This document shows, one piece after another, positions 7,842 to 15,113 of a stretch of 57,831 nt of DNA. This DNA comes from Glacieibacterium sp964246975 (lineage in GTDB: Bacteria > Pseudomonadota > Alphaproteobacteria > Sphingomonadales > Sphingomonadaceae): the NCBI GenBank assembly GCA_964246975.1, contig CAXTSL010000003.1, forward strand, positions 1-57,831. The letters are read 5' to 3'. A model generated the notes under the pieces. The model worked only from the letters and a program-made list of their open reading frames with translations, was not told where the DNA came from and made no database searches. Within the stretch, counting starts at the first letter, position 1. Each line of letters opens with the position of its first letter. Position numbers and translations under genes: made by a program.

Positions 7842-9710
7842 ATGGACAAGACAGGGCAGATCGACCTTGCGCGCGCCGCGCCGTTTCAACTCGGCCCGCT
7901 GACCATCGAACCGGCGCTACGCCAAGTGTCGACCACCGCAATCTCATCCGAGACACTCGAACCCCGCGTCATGCAGGTACTCGTCGTATTGGCGCTGGCG
8001 CGGGGAGCCATAGTCAGCCGAGATGACCTGATCCGGCAATGTTGGGACGGGCGCATTGTTGGCGATGACAGCATCAACCGCGTCATCCTCAGGCTGCGGC
8101 GGCTGGCGGCGGAGCGTGGCGGCGGCAGCTTCCGGATCGAAACGATTACTAAGGTCGGCTATCGGCTGATTGGCCCCGTGTCCCAACTGGAGGCTGTGAA
8201 GCCGCAGTTGGACGGTGCGCGCCAGCCGCACGCCGCCGCCGCGACAATCAGGCGTCAGCCTTCATGGCGTGCCTGGGCGGTCGCCGGCGCCACCGGGCTT
8301 GCGGGTGCTGTCGCGCTGGCGGTCTGGTTTGGTCATTCTGAAAAGCCCAGGAGCGGGTCCACACTTGCAGTCGCAGCCTTTGCCAGTTCCGGGATGCCCG
8401 CTGGCACGCCGGAAACATTGCAAAGCGCGATCGTCAGTTCGGTCCCACGCGAACGGTTTCATGCCGTTCCAGGGCAGGGCGAGGCTGCAGACTATCAATT
8501 GACGGGCCGACTGGTCGGATCGCCTGAGGGCGTCGTTCTGTATGCTGAATTGCATGCACCCGGCATCGTTGCGCCGATCTGGACGCCGCAAAAGCACTTT
8601 GCCAACAACGCGTCGCTGTCCGGTATTGCCTCTGAACTGGCCTGGGCCGCCCATTGCATCATTGATGGCGCGAACGAACCGCCCATAAAATCTCGCAACG
8701 CGCTCGCGGGATGGGCGAGCTATTGCGAGGAAGACGTCAAAGTAAATTATAACTTGGACCGTGAGATCGAAGCGCTGAGAGCTGCGACGCGGGCTGAGCC
8801 CAGGTTCGTCACGGCCCAGACGTTACTCGCCACCAAGCTGGGCGTATGGATAATGCACAAGGGAGGTCGCGGGCTAGAGCCGTTGCGTGACGAAGGGCTG
8901 CGGGCAGTGGAGGCGGCTGAGAAGCTCGACCCCGACAGGGCCCAAAGCTATCTTGCGCGGGCGTACCTGACCCGTCTGGGCGACTTCAGATCCAGAGAAA
9001 CCCACATCGCCAAAGCCGAATTGGCGCGCCATACCGGCTATGGCTTCGAATATCAGGCGAAAGGCTTTTTTCTGGCATCGGTCGGTCGGCTCCGGGAAGC
9101 GGTGGACGCATTCGACCGGAGCCTCGCAATTACCCCCGGTAACCCGCCCGATATGCGAGAACGGGCTGACGTGCTCAGCATTGCGGGTCGCTATCTCGAG
9201 GCGCGTCCCGTCTTCTTGAGCGAAGTTGCCATTGAGCCAAATCGTGTGCGGCTTGACCGGACATGGTTGATAGCCGCGATTACCGGGCAGGATTGGGAGA
9301 CGGCACGCAAGCTGATCCCGACCGTGCCCGATGATCGCGTTCGCGCCGCAATTGGACCGCTGGTGGAGGCTTTGGCCAAAGGTGATCGGCCGGCTGCCTC
9401 CAGCGCCGGTATTAGCTTCAAGGCCATCGCCGTCGATTCCGCCTCGCTCTCCGGGCTTACGGTGATGGCGCTGGCGTGGAGCGGTCACGATGTGGCAGCG
9501 ATCGACGCAGCCGAGCGGAGATTCCACAGCGTGGGGTATAACGGTTCGCTGAGCAGCCTGTATTCCCCTGCCTTTGCCAGCGCCCGGCAAACCCCCGAAT
9601 TCGAAGCGCTGACGTATCGGATCGGGCTGTTCGACTACTGGCACAGTTCGGGGCATCGACCGGACTTTTGCGCGGCGGCTGGCGCACCGGCGATGTGTGC
9701 GAAGCTTTAG
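7842..9710 (+). CDS. Membrane-anchored winged-helix regulator with TPR-like region (CadC-like)
   Basis: 622 residues. Residues about 15-112 are an OmpR/PhoB-type DNA-binding domain (LEPRVMQVLVVLA, VSRDDLIRQCW, DDSINRVILRLRRL, FRIETITKVGYRLIG). A single membrane helix follows at about 143-164 (WAVAGATGLAGAVALAVW). The rest is probably periplasmic: an alpha/beta part, then helical TPR-like repeats from about 285 on. One-component regulators of this layout sense outside signals and act on nearby promoters. The divergent PEP-CTERM gene and the 11-bp repeats between them are the obvious targets. Start is the ATG after GGGGGTACG. The paralogue at 11077-12840 shares the same ending style (YWHSSGHRPDFC against YWRKSGHPPDFC). 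Confidence 0.85.
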   Translation: MDKTGQIDLARAAPFQLGPLTIEPALRQVSTTAISSETLEPRVMQVLVVLALARGAIVSRDDLIRQCWDGRIVGDDSINRVILRLRRLAAERGGGSFRIETITKVGYRLIGPVSQLEAVKPQLDGARQPHAAAATIRRQPSWRAWAVAGATGLAGAVALAVWFGHSEKPRSGSTLAVAAFASSGMPAGTPETLQSAIVSSVPRERFHAVPGQGEAADYQLTGRLVGSPEGVVLYAELHAPGIVAPIWTPQKHFANNASLSGIASELAWAAHCIIDGANEPPIKSRNALAGWASYCEEDVKVNYNLDREIEALRAATRAEPRFVTAQTLLATKLGVWIMHKGGRGLEPLRDEGLRAVEAAEKLDPDRAQSYLARAYLTRLGDFRSRETHIAKAELARHTGYGFEYQAKGFFLASVGRLREAVDAFDRSLAITPGNPPDMRERADVLSIAGRYLEARPVFLSEVAIEPNRVRLDRTWLIAAITGQDWETARKLIPTVPDDRVRAAIGPLVEALAKGDRPAASSAGISFKAIAVDSASLSGLTVMALAWSGHDVAAIDAAERRFHSVGYNGSLSSLYSPAFASARQTPEFEALTYRIGLFDYWHSSGHRPDFCAAAGAPAMCAKL

Positions 9711-9773
9711 CGCAATCAGCCGCTAAACCGCCCATCCCAAAACCGGCTTGTGCGCCGCCGCCGTCTCATCCAG

Positions 9774-9791
9774 CAGTCGCCTCGGCGACTG
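9774..9791. terminator. Short perfect hairpin after regulator 1
   Basis: CAGTCGCC TC GGCGACTG is an 8-bp inverted repeat 64 bases after the regulator stop codon. There is no T-run, so an intrinsic terminator is possible but not shown. Confidence 0.3.
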
Positions 9792-9813
9792 ATGCGGCGC
9801 GGTGCGGAAGGTG

Positions 9814-9900
9814 TCAGCGATCCCGGAACGCCGACTGCCCGACAATTGCCTCGACCTCATGCTTTAACTGTTCGACGCTGCCTGCATTGTCCGCCTCGCT
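9814..9900 (-). pseudogene. Remnant of the small HEPN-partner gene (duplicate copy)
   Basis: In one frame this reads AGSVEQLKHEVEAIVGQSAF and then hits a stop after RDR. It matches NETLAHEVEAIVARSGF of the intact 85-residue protein at 6495-6752. The rest of the gene and the whole HEPN gene are missing here. The upstream sequence GCTATGCTCGG also resembles the region before the intact gene. It lies at the edge of the second module copy, about where the duplication offset predicts. Confidence 0.6.
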
Positions 9901-9961
9901 TGCACCATCCGAGCATAGCCGCAAGCGGGGCCGCGCGTCCATCGCGACGTATGGCGGGCGC

Positions 9962-10109
9962 GGTGTCAGGCATGGCCGCGACGCCTCGCCGAGCGCGTCG
10001 CGGCCTGCCAGGGTTACGCGGTGACGCTCGCCATCCGCCGCCGCCGGAGCGTCGCGCCGGTCAGGCCGAAGCCGCCGATCATCAGCGCCCAGCTGGCGGG
10101 CTCGGGGAC
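9962..10109. repeat. Direct repeat, copy 2 of tandem-duplicated module
   Basis: Near-identical counterpart of 6829-6976 at +3133. It includes the intergenic GGTGTCAGGCATGGCC and the DNA for the PEP-CTERM tail of the second module's gene. High identity here against strong divergence elsewhere suggests selection on the tail, gene conversion or a recombination boundary. Confidence 0.85.
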
Positions 10110-10763
10110 GGCAGCGACGCCGGGGCCGTCGAACTGGCCGATGAACACGACATCGGCGAAGTCGGGGGTCTGGATGAAATACAGGTCGCTCCGCGAATAG
10201 CCGAATATGGCGGTACTGTAGCCGCTCAATGCCGGCGTGATGCTGTCGAGCGTCAGCTGGCAGAAGGCGATGCCGGTGCCGAAGCCGCCACCGCCCTCGA
10301 TCAGGCACGAATCCATGCCGAGGAAAATGCTTCCGTAAAACATCAACGTGGGACCCTGCGGGAACTCCAAACCATAATTCGCCGTGCAGACCGCATCGTG
10401 GAAACAAATCTGGTCGCTCAGGCTCAGCGAATGGCTGCCGATGGTCAGCGATACCGCGTTGACCGGATTGTAGTTGCCCAGCTGCACGGTGTGGATGTCC
10501 GGATTCGTCAGGGTTTCACCGAACCCGGTATGGATGGTTCCGGGCGTCTGGAGATCGGCGTCGTCGTAAGTCGCGCTAAAATGGATCGCATCGCCGACCG
10601 CAAGGTCGGACAGCGCCGTAATCCCGTCGGGGTTGTAGGCAGAGCCGACCGGAACGGCCGCAACGAGGTGTCCGGTTCGCGTGATCGTCTGGACGGCGGC
10701 GCTCGCGCTGGTCGCCGCGAACAGCAATGCGGTGGCGGCAAGGGTGTTGGACTTGAAATTCAT
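10014..10763 (-). CDS. PEP-CTERM sorting-domain protein (module copy 2)
   Basis: 249 residues from an ATG at 10763, preceded by the same GGGAGACAAACG ribosome site as copy 1. Signal peptide 1-22 ends TSASA. The mature protein begins AVQTITRTGHLV, matching copy 1. The middle has diverged and has its own cysteines. The tail VPEPASWALMIGGFGLTG followed by RRRR is nearly identical to copy 1. It is divergent from the second winged-helix regulator, with an array of three 11-bp repeats between them. The role is unknown; it should be exported and handled by an exosortase encoded elsewhere. Confidence 0.85.
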   Translation of the reverse strand: MNFKSNTLAATALLFAATSASAAVQTITRTGHLVAAVPVGSAYNPDGITALSDLAVGDAIHFSATYDDADLQTPGTIHTGFGETLTNPDIHTVQLGNYNPVNAVSLTIGSHSLSLSDQICFHDAVCTANYGLEFPQGPTLMFYGSIFLGMDSCLIEGGGGFGTGIAFCQLTLDSITPALSGYSTAIFGYSRSDLYFIQTPDFADVVFIGQFDGPGVAAVPEPASWALMIGGFGLTGATLRRRRMASVTA

Positions 10764-10864
10764 CGTTTGTCTCCCTGTTGGCCGACACCGTGACGGCGGC
10801 GGCGGCGCGTTGTTGGACGCGAGGGGAGGGTGGCCGGAGCCCGCGGGCAGCGAAACGGGGGAGA

Positions 10865-10897
10865 ACCGATTTCTTACCGATGCTTGACCGATGATTG
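10865..10897. promoter_or_regulatory. Three 11-bp direct repeats, candidate operator (module 2)
   Basis: ACCGATTTCTT, ACCGATGCTTG and ACCGATGATTG begin at 10865, 10876 and 10887, exactly 11 bp apart. The array sits between the divergent PEP-CTERM gene and the regulator reading frame, as in module 1. The base sequence differs from module 1 (ACCGAT against TGATGA) but number, spacing and place are kept. That is what would be expected of two paralogous regulators that drifted in specificity. Confidence 0.65.
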
Positions 10898-10953
10898 CGA
10901 TTGACGCGCGCGCGGCGGTGCGTTCAGGTCGGTCGGGGCACAGGGGGACGGCG

Positions 10954-11076
10954 GTGGACAGCGGCGGGCAGATCGATCTGGCGCGCGCGGCTCCGTTTCG
11001 GCTGGGGCCGCTGACCGTCGAACCCGCGCTGCGGCAGGTCACGGCCACAACTTGAGAAACGCTCGAGCCGCGCGTC
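10954..11076 (+). other. Orphan 5' coding segment of regulator 2, cut by in-frame TGA
   Basis: From a GTG at 10954 the frame reads DSGGQIDLARAAPFRLGPL, matching the start of regulator 1 (GQIDLARAAPFQLGPL). After RQVTATT it meets TGA at 11053-11055, then continues in the same frame as ETLEPRVMQV. Homology therefore runs on both sides of the stop. Either a real nonsense mutation in an indel-prone loop or a sequence error. Confidence 0.75.
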
Positions 11077-12840
11077 ATGCAGGTGCTGGTGGCGCTGGCC
11101 CGCGCCGGGGGCGGGATCGTCAGCCGCGACGATCTGGTTCGCCAGTGCTGGGAGGGGCGCATCGTCGGCGACGACAGCGTCAACCGCGTCATCTCGCGGC
11201 TGCGGCGGCTGGCGGAGGACAGCGGCGGCGGGTCGTTCCGCATCGAGACGATCACCAAGGTCGGCTATCGGCTGGTCGGGTCGCCCGCGCTGCCGCTCGA
11301 CGTAACACCAGCCAAAGACGCGGCGCTCGTCGAACCCGCTCCGGTTGCCGGACTTGTCGCGCAGGTGCGTCGCAGGCCGTGGGCAATCGGAGGCGCTGCC
11401 GCGCTCGCCGTGGGCGTCGCTGCCGTCCTGATGTTTCGCGCCGATGCACCGGGGGCAGGCGAAACCCGCCCGACGATGGTCGTCGACGCGCTCGCCGCCG
11501 GGCCCGGCCTGCCCCCGCACCTGGCCGACGACCTGCGCGAGGCGATCATCGGTGGTTTCCTGCCCGCCGCCTTCGACTTGAGGCGCGGCGACGGCAAGCG
11601 CGACGCGCGCGCCTTCCAGCTGACGGGCCGAATCGAGCGGCAGGGCGCGGGCGTCGGCGCGGTGGTCCAGCTCCGCGTCCCCGGCAGCGACGAGCCGATG
11701 TGGAGCGCGCGGATCGAGCGCCCCGACGTCAAGCCTGTCGCCACCCGGACCCTCGGTCTGCAGATCGCCTACACGGCCCAATGTGTCGCCGACGGCCAGG
11801 GCAAGCGCGCGTCGAAGCGCCTGTCGCCTTCCCAGATGCCGCTTTGGGTTGCCTTCTGCGACGGCTCGGATGACCCGATGGCCCGCATCGACCGGGCACG
11901 CGCGGTCGTCGCGGCAGCACCGCACTTTGACCGCGCTAAGCTCGTGCTGGCCGGCAGCCTGGGCGAACACGGCGACTTCGATATGGACAAAAAGGCCGAA
12001 TACCGGGCCGAAGGCGAACCGCTCGCGCGCGCCGTGCTGCGGTCCGATCCGCAGAGCGCCGAAGCATGGGAGGCGCTGGCGCTGTTGCGTCCGACGCTCG
12101 ATTTCGCCGGGAGAGAAGCCTTGATGCTCAAGGCGATCGCTGCGAACCCCACAGCCTGTGGCTGCGAACACCAGGCCTATTCATATTTGCTGTCGATGGT
12201 CGGGCGCGGTCGCGAGGCACAGGAGCATATGCTCCGGGCGGTCAGTCTGGTCCCGAACAACTTTACGGGCCAGGCAAGGCTCGGCGAGACGATGGCGTTC
12301 AACGGGCAGTACGGTAACGCTGCGAAGTTGCAGGCGACCGTCGCCGCGCTGATGCCCGAAATCAATTACCTGAAGGCGCTGCGCTACAAGACCGCGACCT
12401 TCGCCGGCGACTGGCCGACGGCGCGGGCGCTACTGGCCGCCGAACCCGTCAATCTATCGACACCGCTCCGCGTCGCAATCATCGAGGCGCGTGCGGCCGG
12501 GAACGCCGCACGGCTGCGCACGGCAGGCGATGCGATGGTGCGCCTGCTCGCCGGGCCGCAGTTTCTCGACCGCGCCAATGTCTCCGCGCTCGCACTGGCG
12601 GGGCGCGACGTCGATGCGGTGGAGGCGGCGGGCCGGATGATCGACAAGCACCCCCTCTACATGACCGTGCTGTACGAACCGACCTTCGCGCGAGCGCGGC
12701 AGTTGCCGCAGTTCGCCGCGCTCGTCGCCCGCCTCGGCCTCGTCGACTACTGGCGCAAGTCGGGGCACCCGCCCGATTTCTGCCTCGCAGCGGACGCGCC
12801 GCCGCTGTGCGCTTCGCTCGGGGTCAAGGCGAAGGTCTGA
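11077..12840 (+). CDS. Winged-helix/TPR-like membrane regulator, copy 2, N-terminally truncated by stop
   Basis: 587 residues from the first ATG after the in-frame TGA. This protein keeps the recognition helices of the OmpR-type domain (VSRDDLVRQCW, DDSVNRVISRLRRL, ETITKVGYRLVG) but lacks the N-terminal beta-strands found in copy 1. A membrane helix lies at about residues 107-125 (AIGGAAALAVGVAAVLMF). The C-terminal half is helical and TPR-like, as in copy 1. Without its first strands the DNA-binding domain may not fold. The full ancestral gene is 10954-12840. No clear ribosome site precedes this ATG, so the gene may be a pseudogene unless the TGA is a sequencing error. Confidence 0.7.
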   Translation: MQVLVALARAGGGIVSRDDLVRQCWEGRIVGDDSVNRVISRLRRLAEDSGGGSFRIETITKVGYRLVGSPALPLDVTPAKDAALVEPAPVAGLVAQVRRRPWAIGGAAALAVGVAAVLMFRADAPGAGETRPTMVVDALAAGPGLPPHLADDLREAIIGGFLPAAFDLRRGDGKRDARAFQLTGRIERQGAGVGAVVQLRVPGSDEPMWSARIERPDVKPVATRTLGLQIAYTAQCVADGQGKRASKRLSPSQMPLWVAFCDGSDDPMARIDRARAVVAAAPHFDRAKLVLAGSLGEHGDFDMDKKAEYRAEGEPLARAVLRSDPQSAEAWEALALLRPTLDFAGREALMLKAIAANPTACGCEHQAYSYLLSMVGRGREAQEHMLRAVSLVPNNFTGQARLGETMAFNGQYGNAAKLQATVAALMPEINYLKALRYKTATFAGDWPTARALLAAEPVNLSTPLRVAIIEARAAGNAARLRTAGDAMVRLLAGPQFLDRANVSALALAGRDVDAVEAAGRMIDKHPLYMTVLYEPTFARARQLPQFAALVARLGLVDYWRKSGHPPDFCLAADAPPLCASLGVKAKV

Positions 12841-12913
12841 GAGCGGGCGACGCTGTCATTGGCGTATCACATTGTTCGTGCTATGTTCCTCCCGCGAATC
12901 GAGGGAGGATGCA

Positions 12914-13267
12914 ATGACGACGGTACGCGAGATCGCCGACGACATGGTGGCGATGACCAAGGCAGGCGATTTTCATATCGGCGAGAAATACTGGGCCGAC
13001 GATGTCGTCAGCATCGAGGCGATGGACGGCCCGATGGCGCGCGTCGAGGGGCGCGCGGCGGCGCAGGGCAAGAGCGACTGGTGGTACGGCGCGCACGAGG
13101 TCAACAGCACCGAAACCTTCGGCCCGTTCGTCAACGGCGACCGGATCGCCATCCACTGGAAGATGGACGTGACCCAGAAGGACAGTGGCGAGCGGATCCG
13201 GATGGACGAGGTCGCGCTGTATACCATCCGCACCGGCAAGATCGCCGAGGAGCGGTTCTTCTACTGA
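12914..13267 (+). CDS. NTF2/SnoaL-like small protein
   Basis: 117 residues. The ATG at 12914 was chosen because GGGAGG lies 5 nt upstream. The pattern fits the NTF2-like cone fold: N-terminal helix (DDMVAMTKAGDF), KYWADDVVSIEAMDGP, WWYGAHEV, then strands ending YTIRTGKIAEERFFY. Such proteins include small isomerases and ligand-binding proteins; no catalytic pair can be assigned. Its 3' end overlaps the convergent SDR gene by 7 bases. Confidence 0.75.
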   Translation: MTTVREIADDMVAMTKAGDFHIGEKYWADDVVSIEAMDGPMARVEGRAAAQGKSDWWYGAHEVNSTETFGPFVNGDRIAIHWKMDVTQKDSGERIRMDEVALYTIRTGKIAEERFFY

Positions 13268-14013
13268 GGCGCGTCGTGACCGGCGTCGTCGCGCAGGTCG
13301 ATGCGCGCGCCGCTGGCGAAGTCGCGGGCTAGCAGCGCGGCGATGCGCGCGGCGACGACCTCGGGGCCCTTGAGCGTCGCGGCATCCTCGCCGGGGTAGG
13401 CGCGGGCGCGCATGCGCGTCGCGGTCGCGCCGGGGTCGAGCACCGCGACGCGGACGCTGCTGGTGTTGGCGACTTCGGCACCATAGGTCAGCACGAGCGT
13501 GTCGAGTGCCGCCTTGGTCGCCGCGTACGCACCCCAGTACGCACGCGGGATGCTCGCGACCGACGAGGTCATCGTGAGCAGCCGCCCGGCGTCGCTCGCC
13601 CGCAGCAGTGGGTCGAAGGCACGCACCATCCGCCAGTTGGCGGTAAGGTTGAGGCCGACGACCTGCTCCCATTCCTTGCGGTCGATGTGCGGCACCGGGG
13701 TCAGGCTGCCGAGCGTCGCGGCGTTGAGGATCAGCACGTCGAGCTTGCCCCAGCGCGCCAGCAGAGCCGCCGCCAGCCGGTCGATGGCGTCGCTGTCGCG
13801 CAGGTCGAGCGGTGCGATCGTCGCGCTGCCGCGCGCTGCATGGATGCGGTCCTCGACCTCGACGAGGCCCGCCTCGGTGCGCGCGGTCAGCACGACATGC
13901 GCGCCTGCGGCGGCGAGAGCCTCGGCGGTGGCGGCGCCGATGCCGCGCGACGCGCCGGTGACGAGCGCGATGCGTTGGGCGGGCGCGATGTTCTGGTCGG
14001 CGGTGTCGCTCAT
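13261..14013 (-). CDS. Short-chain dehydrogenase/reductase
   Basis: 250 residues. The cofactor motif TGASRGIG lies near residues 19-26, followed by the NAA strand signature, a catalytic Ser in TMTSSVASI and the YxxxK pair in YWGAYAATKAALDTL. This is a classical cytoplasmic SDR of unknown substrate. LTART after the second strand suggests NADP preference. The ATG at 14013 was chosen over an upstream open frame because it gives the normal short N-terminus. It is convergent with the NTF2-like gene. Confidence 0.88.
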   Translation of the reverse strand: MSDTADQNIAPAQRIALVTGASRGIGAATAEALAAAGAHVVLTARTEAGLVEVEDRIHAARGSATIAPLDLRDSDAIDRLAAALLARWGKLDVLILNAATLGSLTPVPHIDRKEWEQVVGLNLTANWRMVRAFDPLLRASDAGRLLTMTSSVASIPRAYWGAYAATKAALDTLVLTYGAEVANTSSVRVAVLDPGATATRMRARAYPGEDAATLKGPEVVAARIAALLARDFASGARIDLRDDAGHDAPQ

Positions 14014-14095
14014 GCGCCCGGCGCTAGCCGGTTCGGCGCAGTGCCGCAATCGGCGGTCCGCCGTTGCCGGTGCTCCAAAAGTGCGGAGCGCCCGG

Positions 14096-15034
14096 TCAGG
14101 CCGTGCGGACAGTCCCGGAGCGCCGACGCCGAACGGCACCGGCGGTCGCGGCGAACCCCAGAACCATTAGCGCCCAGATGCCGGGCTCGGGGACGACCGA
14201 TGGGCCGGGCTGGTTCGCATAGCTGTTGGCATAGGCAAAACCGGACTGCGAACCCACTGCCCAGTTGACCGCATGTCCCGCGAGATCGGTCACCGACGCG
14301 ATACCCTGCCAGTACACGCTCTGCCCGAGGTTGCACGCCTGGCCGATACTCGACGATGCCGGGATATATTGGAAGGTCGTGCATTCGAGCGCGCCGGTCA
14401 GCGTATAGGCGGTGCCGGTTCGGGCCGCGAAGGTCCAGGTGTAATCGCCCGCCAGTTGCGGCAACGTCGTCGGCATCGAAATGCCACCGCCAACGGTCGA
14501 GTTCTGGCGGCTCACGGTGGTGAAGCTGCCAAAGCTTGAAATCGTCGTCGTCTGGTCGAGCTTGACCGAGGCGCCCTCGCTCTGGTTCGCCGTCAGCACG
14601 GAGAACTGGACCGACGGCCGGAGCGTGGAATACGCGCCCCCGGTGGCCGCGTTGACGAACGCGGCATCGACCGAGAATTTTGCTGTGACGTAGACCCAGT
14701 CGAGGGCGATCGGCGTTATGTCGAGGCTTTGCGCGGTAAAGTCGAGAATGTCCTCGAACTTGGCCCGGGTCGCGACATTTTGGAAAAGCGTGCCCTGGCC
14801 GGCACCGTTGCTCGCGCCGCCGGTGAACGCGGCCTTCAAGACACCGTAATCGGCGATTGCCGAGACCAGCACGTTGCCGGAGTCCCCGGCTGCGGAGACC
14901 GGCCCGGTGGCACCTTGCGCGGACTGGCTGGCGTTCGAAGCGCCGCTGACGCTGACCGAAGCGGTCAACTGCGACGCGCTTGCCGACGAAGCGAGCGCCG
15001 CCGCTGCCAGACCGATGAATGCCGCACGAGCCAT
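14096..15034 (-). CDS. PEP-CTERM sorting-domain protein
   Basis: 312 residues from an ATG at 15034, with GGGGGAAA 5 nt upstream. A GTG five codons earlier would place the ribosome site inside the gene. The signal peptide ends near ASSASAS. The body is Ser/Thr/Ala-rich and beta-type, with no catalytic motif. The tail is VVPEPGIWALMVLGFAA followed by RRRR. It is not obviously related to the pair at 6.9 and 10.0 kb beyond the sorting tail. Probably exported and exosortase-processed. Confidence 0.82.
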   Translation of the reverse strand: MARAAFIGLAAAALASSASASQLTASVSVSGASNASQSAQGATGPVSAAGDSGNVLVSAIADYGVLKAAFTGGASNGAGQGTLFQNVATRAKFEDILDFTAQSLDITPIALDWVYVTAKFSVDAAFVNAATGGAYSTLRPSVQFSVLTANQSEGASVKLDQTTTISSFGSFTTVSRQNSTVGGGISMPTTLPQLAGDYTWTFAARTGTAYTLTGALECTTFQYIPASSSIGQACNLGQSVYWQGIASVTDLAGHAVNWAVGSQSGFAYANSYANQPGPSVVPEPGIWALMVLGFAATAGAVRRRRSGTVRTA

Positions 15035-15113
15035 CGGCGTTTCCCCCACCGTTTAAGTCACGGGAAAATCGCGCGACCGTTCGGCACGGTCAACGCCGGG
15101 CATCCGGCTGCGT

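Noticed and set aside
11053..11055. Selenocysteine or recoded TGA
   Set aside because: The homologue has no cysteine or selenocysteine here, no obvious SECIS hairpin follows, and TGA is used as a stop throughout the window.
10014..11258. PEP-CTERM gene extended upstream to 414 residues
   Set aside because: The extension runs antisense through the promoter repeats and the winged-helix coding region. The ATG at 10763 has a proper ribosome site and signal peptide.
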